Positions 43,323 through 52,114 of a stretch of DNA of 64,000 nt are shown here, piece after piece; positions within the stretch are counted from its first letter, which is position 1; each line of letters starts with the position of its first letter. Under the pieces are notes generated by a model that was not told where the DNA came from, did no database searches, and was given only the letters and a program-made list of their open reading frames with translations. Made by a program: the position numbers and the translations under genes. This DNA is from CAZGSV01 sp964528605 (GTDB lineage Bacteria; Armatimonadota; Zipacnadia; CAZGSV01), in NCBI GenBank assembly GCA_964528605.1, contig CAZGSV010000003.1:1-64000 (forward strand). The letters run 5' to 3'.

Positions 43323-44438
43323 ATGAAACTGACGTGCGCGCGCGAGGAACTCCAACTGGCCCTGCAACGCGTCGGTCGGGCCGTGACCGCACGGACTACC
43401 CTACCCGTTCTGAGCAATGTTCTTCTCAAAGCGGGCCCGGAAGGAGCGGAAGCGGCTGCCTACGATCTGAGCATGGCCATCCAAACCGCCGTGCCCGCTA
43501 AGGTAAGCAGGCCCGGGGCAACAACCGTCCCGGCTCGCCTGCTGCAGGAGATAATCAATCTGTTGCCCGAAGATGACATCTCGGTCGAGAGCATCGAAGA
43601 CACCAACATCTGCACCATCCGCGCCGGCAAGGCCACCTACCGTATCCACGGACAGTCGGCCCAAGAGTTCCCTGCGCTTCCAGAGGTCACTGGTGGACAT
43701 TGTTTCTCGCTGCCGCAGTCCCTGTTGCGCACCATGATCCATCAGACCGCCTTCGCCTCGGCCGAAGAGGAGACCCGCCCCATAATGACGGGCACGCTTG
43801 TCCTAGTGGACGGCGGCACGCTGACGCTGGTCGCGACTGACACCTATCGGCTCGCCGCGCGCGCGGCAGCCCTCGAGCCCCCCGCGGCGGAGACCTTCCG
43901 CGCGGTTGTGCCTACGCGCGCGCTGCGAGAAGTCCAGAGGCTCGCCGCTGAGGACGACGCCGCAGCCCAGGTCACTTTGGGCTCTAACCACGCGCGCTTC
44001 GAACTTACCGACGCAGTCGTGACCAGCTCGCTCATCGAAGGTCACTTCCCCGACCACAGCGCTGTCATCCCCACTGACTACCACAACCGCATCCGTGTGG
44101 AGCGCGAGGCGCTTGCGGCGACCATCAGGCGGGCGCAGGTGGTCGCGCGCGAGGACGGGAACAAGGTGGTGCTGCGGGCGGAGGAGGGCAAGATGACGGT
44201 GCAGGCCTCTTCGCCGGGCCTCGGCCAATTCGCAGACGAGTTGCCGGTGGCCCTGGAAGGTGGAGAGGTCGTCGTGTCCTGCAATGCCAAGTACCTGCTG
44301 GACGTGCTCAGCGTGCTGGCGGAGCAAGAGGCCGACATCGAACTGAAGGGTGCCGCCAGCCCCGGTCTGATCAAGCCCGCCGACGGCGTGAACTACAATT
44401 ACGTCTTCATGCCCATCGCCCTCCCCGAGGAGGGCTAG
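43323..44438 (+). CDS. dnaN: DNA polymerase III beta subunit (sliding clamp)
   Basis: 371-aa ring-forming clamp that tethers DNA polymerase III. Three clamp domains are visible. Diagnostic segments include TARTTLPVLSNVLLKA (first domain), FASAEEETRPIMTGTLV (second domain start), LVATDTYRLAARAA, LIEGHFPDHSAVIP (third domain) and the C-terminal NYVFMPIALPEEG, close to the conserved 'MP(M/I)R(L/I)' hydrophobic-pocket end. ATG at 43323 after GAGGAGGGTGG. It follows oriC and precedes dciA, the classical order dnaA-dnaN-dciA. Confidence 0.97.
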   Translation: MKLTCAREELQLALQRVGRAVTARTTLPVLSNVLLKAGPEGAEAAAYDLSMAIQTAVPAKVSRPGATTVPARLLQEIINLLPEDDISVESIEDTNICTIRAGKATYRIHGQSAQEFPALPEVTGGHCFSLPQSLLRTMIHQTAFASAEEETRPIMTGTLVLVDGGTLTLVATDTYRLAARAAALEPPAAETFRAVVPTRALREVQRLAAEDDAAAQVTLGSNHARFELTDAVVTSSLIEGHFPDHSAVIPTDYHNRIRVEREALAATIRRAQVVAREDGNKVVLRAEEGKMTVQASSPGLGQFADELPVALEGGEVVVSCNAKYLLDVLSVLAEQEADIELKGAASPGLIKPADGVNYNYVFMPIALPEEG

Positions 44439-44622
44439 CCCCTGGCGTCTCAGGCGCCCCCAGCGGCTCCCATAGCCGGGCCCGGGCCCGACCGCGGGGG
44501 TTGTGGGTACCGTAGCGATCACCTCCCTGCGGACTTCGGTGTGCGCGCAGCGGTGCTGCTGATACAATGCTGGCGCGGCTTTGAGGAGAGGCGCAGGCCA
44601 ACCTGGGAGGTGTGTTGGGCGC

Positions 44623-45222
44623 TTGAGAGCGAGACGTTCGGGGAAACTGAGCCGCATGTCCGACGCCGTGCAGGGCTTCCTCGACCTTTGGGCGCGGGGC
44701 CGCAAGGCGCGCGAGAACCTGGCGTTCTTCGTCTGGGCCCAGGCGGTCGGCCCTGAGATCGCGCGGCGCTCGCGCGTGCGGTCTGTGCAGTCGGGCGTGC
44801 TCTATGCGGACGCCGAGTCGCCGGTGGCGGCGAGCGTATTCCAGACCGAGGCGGAGCGCATCCGCCAGCGCCTCAACCGCCTTCTCGGCGACGATCTTAT
44901 CAGCGAGGTGCGCTTCTCCAGTCGCGGCATCGAGAAAGAGCGCCGTCCGCCTCGCCGCGCGCCGCGCCTGACGCCGACCGAGGAGGACCTGGCCGCCATC
45001 ACGCTCGAGGACCGCGAGCAGGCGCAGATTGACATCCTGTGCGAGCGCATAGAGCCGCCGGAGTTGCGCAACCTGGTGGCCTTCGTTACCACCAGAGCCG
45101 CCAAGGTGGAGGCGTGGCGCAAGCAGAAACGCTGGAAGAAGTGCTCCGTCTGCGGCTGCCGCTTCCGCGGCGAAGGCAGGATGTGCGAACTGTGCGAGGT
45201 GCGGAGGAGGTCCGGTGCCTAG
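44623..45222 (+). CDS. dciA: DciA-like (DUF721) helicase-loader protein with C-terminal zinc finger
   Basis: 199-aa protein with an N-terminal DUF721/DciA domain (LAFFVWAQAVGPEIARRSRV, GVLYADAESPVAASVF, RLNRLLGDDLISEVRF). DciA loads DnaB helicase in bacteria lacking DnaC/DnaI. The C-terminus has CSVCGC and CELC pairs, a probable zinc ribbon that is an extra relative to proteobacterial DciA. The start is uncertain: TTG at 44623 follows TGGGAGG and includes the early basic helix, while ATG at 44656 would shorten it by 11 residues. It overlaps the glycosyltransferase by 8 bp. Confidence 0.82.
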   Translation: MRARRSGKLSRMSDAVQGFLDLWARGRKARENLAFFVWAQAVGPEIARRSRVRSVQSGVLYADAESPVAASVFQTEAERIRQRLNRLLGDDLISEVRFSSRGIEKERRPPRRAPRLTPTEEDLAAITLEDREQAQIDILCERIEPPELRNLVAFVTTRAAKVEAWRKQKRWKKCSVCGCRFRGEGRMCELCEVRRRSGA

Positions 45223-46438
45223 GATACTGGAACTGACCTGGGAGTACCCGCCGCGCCTGGTGGGGGGCATCGCCAGACATGTGGCGGGCCTGGTGCCAGG
45301 GCTGGCAGCGGAGGGGTTCGAGGTGGTGGTGGTGACCCAGGCGCCGAACGGGGAACGCTCGCGCACCGAGGAAAGCGGGGTCACGATCATACGCACCGTC
45401 GCTTCTGGGCCCAGCCCGCGGGACTTCATCGAGGAGATCCACCTGCTCAACCACGCGCTCGCGCAAGAGGCGGTGGCCGCGCACGGGGGGCAGTCCTTCG
45501 ACCTCATTCACGCCCACGATTGGCTCGCCCTCTTTGCGGCGCGCGCGCTCAAGCACGCCTGGCGGGTGCCGCTAGTGGCGACGATACACGCCACTGAGCG
45601 CGGGCGTCAGCGGGGCATTCACAATCCCACGCAGGCCTTCATTGACCAAGCGGAGTGGCACCTCTGCTACGAAGCCTGGCGGGTCATCTGCTGCAGCCAG
45701 GCGATGCAGGGCGAGATTCACTCGTTCTTCGGCTGCCCGGAGGACAAGATATGCGTCATTCCCAACGGCATAGACACGCAGAGGCGGGCCCCCGCAGCGC
45801 CCGAGCCGCAGGTCCGGCGGCAACTGGCGCTGGGCGCGGACCGCATCGTCCTCTTCGTCGGGCGGCTGGTATGGGAGAAGGGATTGGCGCCGCTGCTGCG
45901 CGCTTGGGCGGACGTGGCGCGTGAAGCGCCGGAGGTGAGGTTGGTGGTTGTCGGGGGGGGCGACCAAGGGCCGTGGCAGGCGCTGGCGCGAGAGTGCGGC
46001 GTCACCGATAGCGTCACCTTCGCCGGCCACGTGGACGAGGCGACGCTGAGCAGCCTCTACCAGATGGCGCAGAGCGCCGTTATGCCGAGCCTGTACGAGC
46101 CGTTCGGTATCGTGGCGCTCGAGGCTATGGGGTCCGGGGTTCCGGTAGTGGGCTCGGAGGTGGGTGGGCTGGCCGAGGTGGTGCGGCAGTGCCAGGGCGG
46201 CCTGCTGGTGCCTCCGGATCGCCCCCAGGCTTTGTCGCGGGCGCTGATGCGCGTTTTGACGGACCGGCAACTGGCCGGTAAACTCGCTATCCGGGGCAGG
46301 GAGAGCGTCGAGGAGATCTACTCCTGGCGGGCGATAGCCAAGCGCACCGGGGCGGTGTTGGAGGAGGTGCTCCGCGAGCGCGCGCGCACGCAGTGGGATG
46401 ACCCTGTGCATCCCGCAGGGCGCAACACCCGCCACTAG
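45215..46438 (+). CDS. Glycosyltransferase family 4 (glycogen synthase-like)
   Basis: 407-aa GT-B fold transferase. The N-terminal half begins with RILELTWEYPPRLVGGIARHV, the acceptor/donor loop of starch/glycogen synthase-like GT4 enzymes, and has LIHAHDWLALFAAR. The C-terminal half has VIPNGIDTQR, LFVGRLVWEKGL (phosphate-binding) and the nucleotide-sugar E-x7-E motif in PSLYEPFGIVALEAMGSG. It probably makes alpha-glucan or a cell-surface sugar. The GTG start overlaps dciA by 8 bp after GGAGGAGG. Confidence 0.88.
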   Translation: MPRILELTWEYPPRLVGGIARHVAGLVPGLAAEGFEVVVVTQAPNGERSRTEESGVTIIRTVASGPSPRDFIEEIHLLNHALAQEAVAAHGGQSFDLIHAHDWLALFAARALKHAWRVPLVATIHATERGRQRGIHNPTQAFIDQAEWHLCYEAWRVICCSQAMQGEIHSFFGCPEDKICVIPNGIDTQRRAPAAPEPQVRRQLALGADRIVLFVGRLVWEKGLAPLLRAWADVAREAPEVRLVVVGGGDQGPWQALARECGVTDSVTFAGHVDEATLSSLYQMAQSAVMPSLYEPFGIVALEAMGSGVPVVGSEVGGLAEVVRQCQGGLLVPPDRPQALSRALMRVLTDRQLAGKLAIRGRESVEEIYSWRAIAKRTGAVLEEVLRERARTQWDDPVHPAGRNTRH

Positions 46439-46450
46439 GGGGCGTTGACG

Positions 46451-48493
46451 ATGATAGAGAAGCGTTCGATGTTGCTCTGCTTGGTCGCCGCGCTTGCGCT
46501 GCCCCTTGCCTCGGCGGCGGACGCCGACGGCCCCGTTCAGGTGGGCGCTAAGGAGACCTTGGTGGTGGTACAGCCCGCGCCTCAGGCTTATGCCGCGGAA
46601 GGGGGCGCTCCCACGGCGGACTCACTATGGCCGACACTCGCCCTCACCGACGCATTGAGTGGCGCACTGGGGGCAGTGCCCGGCTACCGCGTCCAACTGT
46701 GGCGCCCCATGGCGGACATAGGGGTGGCCTACCTGGTCCAGGCGCGCGCGGCTCTGCAGGGGGGGCTGCTCAACGGCAACGTCACCATTCGCCGGCCGCC
46801 TCAGGAAGAGCCGCTCAAGGCCCTCACCGTGCAGCAGGCGGCGGATGCCACCCTCGCCGGGCTCCTGCGTCAGGCGTGCCTCATTGCGCTGCAGGGCGTT
46901 GGGCTGAGCGCCGAGCAAGCGCAGCAGGCGGCGGCCTCCCAGCCGGGCACGGAGAACACCGAGGCCTTGCAGCATTACTACAAGGGCGCCGCCATGTGGC
47001 AACTGGCTGACAGCGCCGGCGCGCGCAAGGAGTACGAGGCTGCAGTGGCGCTGGACGCGCGTTACCAGAAGGCCCTCAAGGCAGTAGCCGGGGCCCTATA
47101 TCAGGAGGGCGTAGATGCCTACAGCGCCGGCGACCTGAAGGCCGCAGTGGCCAAGTTCGAGGCCGCCGCCCAGCGCTACACCGAGGCTGGCGATCAGGAG
47201 AACGCCATCCTCAGCGTTGCCTTCGCCCACCTCTATCAGGGCGAGGCGCTTTGGTCCGCGGGCGACAAGGAGGCGGCCCTGGAGCACTTCCGGGCCGCCG
47301 CCGCGGAAAGCATGAAGGGCGAGCAACATGCCCTGCTGCCCAAGGCCCACATCAGTTACGGCGCCGCGCTCTGGGAATGGGGCCAGAAGCTGCTCGCGGC
47401 CGCTAAGGAACAGGAGGCACTGGACGCGCTGCAGAACGCCGCCGCCCAGTACGGGATCGCGGGGCAACTCCACGAGCGCGCCGTCTGTCTCGCGGCCGCC
47501 TCCGCGGTGTTGGAGAAGCTCAACCACCCGGAAGAGGCTGGCGAGGGCTATCTCGAGGCGGGCCGGCTCCTCGTGCAAGTGGGTGAATACGAACTCGCGC
47601 GTCCCAACCTTGGCAAGGTCCGCGGGCTGGACGCCAAGTTGGCCGCCGATGCGCTCGTGTTGCAGGCGCTCTGCGACCTGCGCACCACGGAACTGGGGCC
47701 GCTGAAGGAGTTGCTCGACAACGCTTTGAACGCGGTGCTCGCCGACGACACTGCGGGCGCTCAGACGACACTGACTCGGGCGCGTTTGCTCGCCCAGCGC
47801 GCTGGCATCGGCGAGGCCGATGTGCTCATCGGGCGCGCGTTGGAGAAACTGCAGCAGGGCCAGACTGATCCCGCGGCGCAGGACATCACCGACGCCAAAA
47901 AGCCCGTGCGGGAGACGGACAACCTCAGACGGGCTCGCCGCCTGCTCACCGAGGCGGTCGGCCTCGACGACAACCATGTGTGGGCGCACAAGTACCTCGG
48001 CGATGCCCTGATGCGCCTCGGCGAACTCTCCGGCGCCATCGAGCAGTACGCGCGCGTGCAGGCTCTCCTGCCCAATGACGAAGGCCCCGACGCCGACCTC
48101 GGCGAGGCTTACCTGAAGTCCAATCTCTACACCAAGGCCGAGGAGACCTTCCTCGCGGGCCTCAAACTCGTTGCGCCGGACAATACCGAGGTCGCCTGGC
48201 GACTCGAGCGCGGCCTCGGCGACGTCTCCATCAAGTTGCGCAAGTATGCCCAGGCGCGCGACGCCTACAAGCAAGCGCTGGAACTCTTCTCCTTCGACGT
48301 CCAGTCGCTGCTCAGCCTTGTCGTCGCCCAGTACAATCTCAAGGAGTACGACGAGGGGCTGCGCAACACGGAACTGGCGGCCACCCTGGCAAGCGACAAC
48401 CCGGAAGTAGTCAAGGACGCCAATCGCCTGGCCGACCTCATCCGCGCCGCCCAAGAGCGCGAGCGCAAACTGAAGCAGGGCAATGGCGGCTAG
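46451..48493 (+). CDS. Secreted tetratricopeptide-repeat protein
   Basis: 680-aa protein with signal peptide (RSMLLCLVAALALPLASAADA). Residues about 35-150 contain a region with WPTLALTDALSGALGAVPGYRV that may be a partner-binding domain. From about 170 to 660 there are many helical TPR-like repeats (YKGAAMWQLADSAGARKEYEAAVALD, GAIEQYARVQALLPND, AQARDAYKQALELF and others). The likely role is scaffolding in the periplasm. ATG at 46451 follows AGGGGG at 8 bp; a TTG 6 bp upstream is the alternative. Its position before phoU does not reveal its task. Confidence 0.75.
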   Translation: MIEKRSMLLCLVAALALPLASAADADGPVQVGAKETLVVVQPAPQAYAAEGGAPTADSLWPTLALTDALSGALGAVPGYRVQLWRPMADIGVAYLVQARAALQGGLLNGNVTIRRPPQEEPLKALTVQQAADATLAGLLRQACLIALQGVGLSAEQAQQAAASQPGTENTEALQHYYKGAAMWQLADSAGARKEYEAAVALDARYQKALKAVAGALYQEGVDAYSAGDLKAAVAKFEAAAQRYTEAGDQENAILSVAFAHLYQGEALWSAGDKEAALEHFRAAAAESMKGEQHALLPKAHISYGAALWEWGQKLLAAAKEQEALDALQNAAAQYGIAGQLHERAVCLAAASAVLEKLNHPEEAGEGYLEAGRLLVQVGEYELARPNLGKVRGLDAKLAADALVLQALCDLRTTELGPLKELLDNALNAVLADDTAGAQTTLTRARLLAQRAGIGEADVLIGRALEKLQQGQTDPAAQDITDAKKPVRETDNLRRARRLLTEAVGLDDNHVWAHKYLGDALMRLGELSGAIEQYARVQALLPNDEGPDADLGEAYLKSNLYTKAEETFLAGLKLVAPDNTEVAWRLERGLGDVSIKLRKYAQARDAYKQALELFSFDVQSLLSLVVAQYNLKEYDEGLRNTELAATLASDNPEVVKDANRLADLIRAAQERERKLKQGNGG

Positions 48494-48551
48494 GTCCTTC
48501 TCGCGCGCGTACTTCCTTGCGGAGGCCGAAGCGCGAGGGGGGGGCTAGGCC

Positions 48552-49226
48552 GTGGCCGGCAACGCGCAAGGACCGCTGGCGGAGGTCGAGCAGCGCCTCA
48601 TGCGCATGGCGGAGCTAGCCGGGCAGATGGTGGGCGATGCCGTGCGCGCCGTCTGCGAGCGCAACGAATTGCTGGCCGACACCGTCATCGCCCGCGATGA
48701 CGAGGTGGACCAACTGGACTTCGAGATCGAGTCCCGCTGCGTGCGGCTCATCGCGGCCGAGCAGCCCACCGGCAGGGCGCTGCGCAGCGTGGCCTCGGTG
48801 CTCAAGGTCATCGGTGACATCGAGAGGATCGCCGACTACTCCCTCGACATCGCCAAGACGGGCCTGCTGCTGGGGCAGGGCTCGGGGCCGTGGCCCGTGG
48901 ACCTCAAGCCCATGGGCGACCTGGGGCAGGAGATGTTGAGGCAGGCCATGGCCGCCTTCGCCGCCGGGGATGTGGAGGCGGCGGGGCGCGTGGTGGAGAT
49001 GGATCGCGAAATGGACCGCCTCTACCATTCCCAACTCGCCAGCCTGCTCGAGACCATGTGTGAGAGCCCGGAGGGCGTGCGCGCCGGAGTCTACCTGGCG
49101 CTGGCGATGCGCTATCTCGAGCGCATCGGCGACCACATCTCCAACGTGGCCGAGCGCGTGCTCTACGTCGCCGTCGGCCAGCCGGCCCGCCTGCGCACCG
49201 ACTTCGAGTCCGACGCCCAGCCGTAG
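48552..49226 (+). CDS. phoU: Phosphate-uptake regulator PhoU
   Basis: 224-aa PhoU-like protein: two three-helix bundles, each with the metal-cluster motif E/D-x3-D (ERIADYSLDIAK near residues 93-104 and ERIGDHISNVAE near 193-204). PhoU links the Pst transporter to the PhoR kinase and dampens phosphate uptake and Pho-regulon expression. No pst or phoBR genes are in this window, so the local neighbourhood is not the canonical one. The start is GTG with AGGGGGGGGC upstream. Confidence 0.9.
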   Translation: MAGNAQGPLAEVEQRLMRMAELAGQMVGDAVRAVCERNELLADTVIARDDEVDQLDFEIESRCVRLIAAEQPTGRALRSVASVLKVIGDIERIADYSLDIAKTGLLLGQGSGPWPVDLKPMGDLGQEMLRQAMAAFAAGDVEAAGRVVEMDREMDRLYHSQLASLLETMCESPEGVRAGVYLALAMRYLERIGDHISNVAERVLYVAVGQPARLRTDFESDAQP

Positions 49227-49296
49227 CAGGCGGCTGCTTGCGCCGCAAGAGCGCCGCCACTACACTCGGCTGCGCAATCCCCGGAACCGAAGGCGA

Positions 49297-51036
49297 ATGC
49301 CCGTGTCACTCGATCCTCTGGCGCCCTATCTTGACGAGGCCGCCACTTTGGTGGCGCAAGCGGCCGCCATGCCCAAGGAGGACGCACTGGCGGCGCTGGA
49401 GTGGCCGCCTGACCCTGCCCTGGGCCATGCTGCCTTCCCCTGCTTTGTGCTGGCCAAGCAGAGGCGGCAGCCGCCCGCGCGCATCGCCGCCGAACTGGCT
49501 CAAAGCATCACCCCCGGGCCTCTTGTCGCGCGCGCGGAGGCCAAGGGGCCCTACCTCAACTTCTTCTTCGACCTGCGCTGCTTGGCCAGGGATAGCGTCG
49601 AGAGCGCCGTGCGCCTGGGCGCGGATTGCGGACGAGGAGAGGAGGGCGCCGGCAAGACGGTGGTCATTGACTACTCCGCGCCCAACATCGCCAAGCCCTT
49701 CGGCATCGGCCACCTGCGCTCGACCATCATCGGCGGCGCGCTCTACAGAATCCACGAGCGCCTTGGGTGGGGCTGCGTGGGAATCAACTATATGGGCGAT
49801 TGGGGCACGCAGTTCGGCAGCCTGCTCTACGCTTACCGCACTTGGGGTGATCCGGCCCAACTGGAGGCCAATGCGGTAGGGCACCTCTACCAACTCTATG
49901 TCCGCTTCCACCGGGAACTCGAGCGCGATCCCTCGCTCGCGGACCAGGCCCGCGACTGGTTCCGCCGACTGGAGAACGACGAGCCCGAGGCCATTGCGCT
50001 CTGGCGGGAGTTCCGCGACCTGAGCCTGCGCGAGTTCAAGCGCCTCTACCAGCGCCTCGGGGTGGACTTCGACTACTACGAGGGCGAATCGTTCGAGCGG
50101 CAGGGGGCGCAGCGGCTGGTCGAGCAGGCGTTGCGCGACGGCATCGCGCAAGAGGACGAAGGCGCCGTTATCATCCCGCTGCAGGAGGACGAGCCCCCCC
50201 CTGGTGCGGAGGCGCTGCCGCCGGCACTGCTGCGCAAGTCGGACGGAACTACCCTCTATGAGACGCGCGATCTGGCCGCCGCGGTCAGGCGCTGGGAGCG
50301 CTTTCACTTCGACCTCATGCTCTACGTCGTCGGCGCGCCGCAGGCCTTGCACTTCAAGCAACTGTTCGCCGCGCTGCGCCGCCTCGGGTGCGACTGGGCC
50401 GACCGCTGCCGCCACGTCGCCTTCGGACATCTCCGCCTGGGCGGCAAGATGATGTCCACGCGGCGCGGCCAACTGGTGCTGCTCGAGGAGGTGCTGGACG
50501 AGGCGCAGGCGCTGGCGCTGAGAATGATCGAAGAGAAGAACCCTGACGTGCAGGGCAAGCCGGAAGTGTCTCGCCGGCTTGCGGTGGGCGCGCTCTTCTT
50601 TGGCGACCTGGTCAACGACCGCACCCAAGACGTCGAATTCGACTGGGATCAAGTGCTCAACCTCGAGGGCGACACCGGCCCTTACATCCAATATGCTTGC
50701 GTGCGCATCAGCAGCATCTTCCGCAAGTTCGGCGCCGACCTGCCGCAGTCCGCCGACTTCGGCCTTCTGCAGGCTGACGCCGAACGCGACCTCATTCTCG
50801 GGATTGCGCGCTTCCCGTTTGTCGTGCGTTCGGCCGCGCGCACGCTCAAGCCCTCCGTCGTGGCGCGCTATACGCTCGACCTCGCTAAGCAGTTCAGCCA
50901 GTTCTACCATCAGTGCCCAGTGCTGCAAGCGGAGCCGTCGCTGCGCGAGGCGCGCCTGCTGCTCTGCCGCGCCGCGCAGGCCACGCTGGAAAGCGGCCTC
51001 TCACTGCTCGGCATCCCCACCGTGCAAGAGATGTGA
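49297..51036 (+). CDS. argS: Arginyl-tRNA synthetase
   Basis: 579-aa class I aminoacyl-tRNA synthetase charging tRNA-Arg. The N-terminal additional domain has PYLNFFFDL. The 'HIGH' motif appears as APNIAKPFGIGHLRST (about 128-143), and the 'KMSKS'-like loop is GGKMMSTRRGQ. The tRNA anticodon-binding alpha-helical domain at the C-terminus has GPYIQYACVRISSI and FSQFYHQCPVL and ends at EM, as ArgRS usually ends in M. The ATG at 49297 is chosen as the family start; upstream open frame overlaps phoU. It lies 70 bp after phoU. Confidence 0.95.
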   Translation: MPVSLDPLAPYLDEAATLVAQAAAMPKEDALAALEWPPDPALGHAAFPCFVLAKQRRQPPARIAAELAQSITPGPLVARAEAKGPYLNFFFDLRCLARDSVESAVRLGADCGRGEEGAGKTVVIDYSAPNIAKPFGIGHLRSTIIGGALYRIHERLGWGCVGINYMGDWGTQFGSLLYAYRTWGDPAQLEANAVGHLYQLYVRFHRELERDPSLADQARDWFRRLENDEPEAIALWREFRDLSLREFKRLYQRLGVDFDYYEGESFERQGAQRLVEQALRDGIAQEDEGAVIIPLQEDEPPPGAEALPPALLRKSDGTTLYETRDLAAAVRRWERFHFDLMLYVVGAPQALHFKQLFAALRRLGCDWADRCRHVAFGHLRLGGKMMSTRRGQLVLLEEVLDEAQALALRMIEEKNPDVQGKPEVSRRLAVGALFFGDLVNDRTQDVEFDWDQVLNLEGDTGPYIQYACVRISSIFRKFGADLPQSADFGLLQADAERDLILGIARFPFVVRSAARTLKPSVVARYTLDLAKQFSQFYHQCPVLQAEPSLREARLLLCRAAQATLESGLSLLGIPTVQEM

Positions 51037-51071
51037 GGGCCCGCACTGGGCCGCACAGAGGATGCACTGGG

Positions 51072-52025
51072 ATGACGTCCCACATCGCGGGCGTGACACT
51101 CTTCGATGCGCAGGAGGGATTGACCGTCCGTGCGCCGGAGGGCAGCGGACCGGGCTGGTGGGCGGGCGCGCCTGGAGTGCTCTGGGATGAGGAGGCGGCC
51201 AGGTTCTATCTCTACTACCGCTTGCGCCAGCGGCGCCCCGGCAGAGGATACGAGTGTCGCCTCGCGGAGTCCGAGGACGGGGTGCAGTTTCGCGACCTCT
51301 GGGCCGCGCGCAAAGAGGAGTTTCCCACGCTTTCGATGGAGCGCGCCGCCCTCGTCAAGGTGCCCGGCGGCCCGTACCGGCTGTACGGCGGCTTGGTGGA
51401 CGCGGACGGGCGCTGGGGGATTGACCTAGTGGAGGCGGAGCACCCGGGCTTGTTTCGCGTGGACAGACGCCGCCCCGTGCTCCGCGCGCCGGCATTGGGC
51501 CTAGAGGGCGTGAAGGATCCCTGGATTCGGCGTAGGGGGGGGCAGTGGTGGATGTGGTGCAGTTATGCGCCACGGCCGGCCAAGCAGGTCAGCGCGCAAG
51601 AGATGCACGGAAGCGGCGACGTCTACGACACCGGCCTCACCAAGTCGCACTCCGGCTTGGCCGTGAGCAACGATGGCGTAGAGTGGGAATGGCGGGGCGA
51701 CGTTCTCTCGCCCGGTCAGGGCTGGGACTCGTATTGCGCCCGGATCTCTTGCGTGCTTGAGGCGGGCGGCTCCTGCGTTGGCCTCTACGACGGCAGCGCC
51801 AGCGTGGCGGAGAACTATGAGGAGCGCACAGGGCTCGCCGTGTCATCCGACGGCGTCCATTTCAGGAGTGCGAGCGAAAGCGGGCCGGTATTGGTGTCGC
51901 CTCGCGGCAGCGGCTCGCTCCGCTACCTTGACGTCGTCGAGCGCGAAGGCTGCCGGTTCTTCTACTACGAGTACTGCCTGGCCGACGGCTCGCACGAGTT
52001 GCGCGTGAGCCGAGTGAAGCGCTAG
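51072..52025 (+). CDS. Glycosyl hydrolase-like five-bladed beta-propeller (GH43/GH130-like)
   Basis: 317-aa cytosolic-looking protein with the repeating W/F-x-x-Y and 'S-x-D-G-x-x-F/W' pattern of clan-F/J and GH130 propellers (LAESEDGVQFRDLW, AVSNDGVEWEWRGD, AVSSDGVHFRSASE, KDPWIRRRGGQWWMW). An Asp in the KDPW segment would be a catalytic candidate. The family assignment is tentative. It starts 35 bp after argS, so it may be on the same message, though function is unrelated. Confidence 0.6.
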   Translation: MTSHIAGVTLFDAQEGLTVRAPEGSGPGWWAGAPGVLWDEEAARFYLYYRLRQRRPGRGYECRLAESEDGVQFRDLWAARKEEFPTLSMERAALVKVPGGPYRLYGGLVDADGRWGIDLVEAEHPGLFRVDRRRPVLRAPALGLEGVKDPWIRRRGGQWWMWCSYAPRPAKQVSAQEMHGSGDVYDTGLTKSHSGLAVSNDGVEWEWRGDVLSPGQGWDSYCARISCVLEAGGSCVGLYDGSASVAENYEERTGLAVSSDGVHFRSASESGPVLVSPRGSGSLRYLDVVEREGCRFFYYEYCLADGSHELRVSRVKR

Positions 52026-52114
52026 GCAGCGCGCGCCCGCGGTTGTAGCGTCGGGCGGGGGTGCGGTTCGGGTATTGGCCTGCTACAATCGCGGCCAGGC
52101 CTCCGAAGGGATGG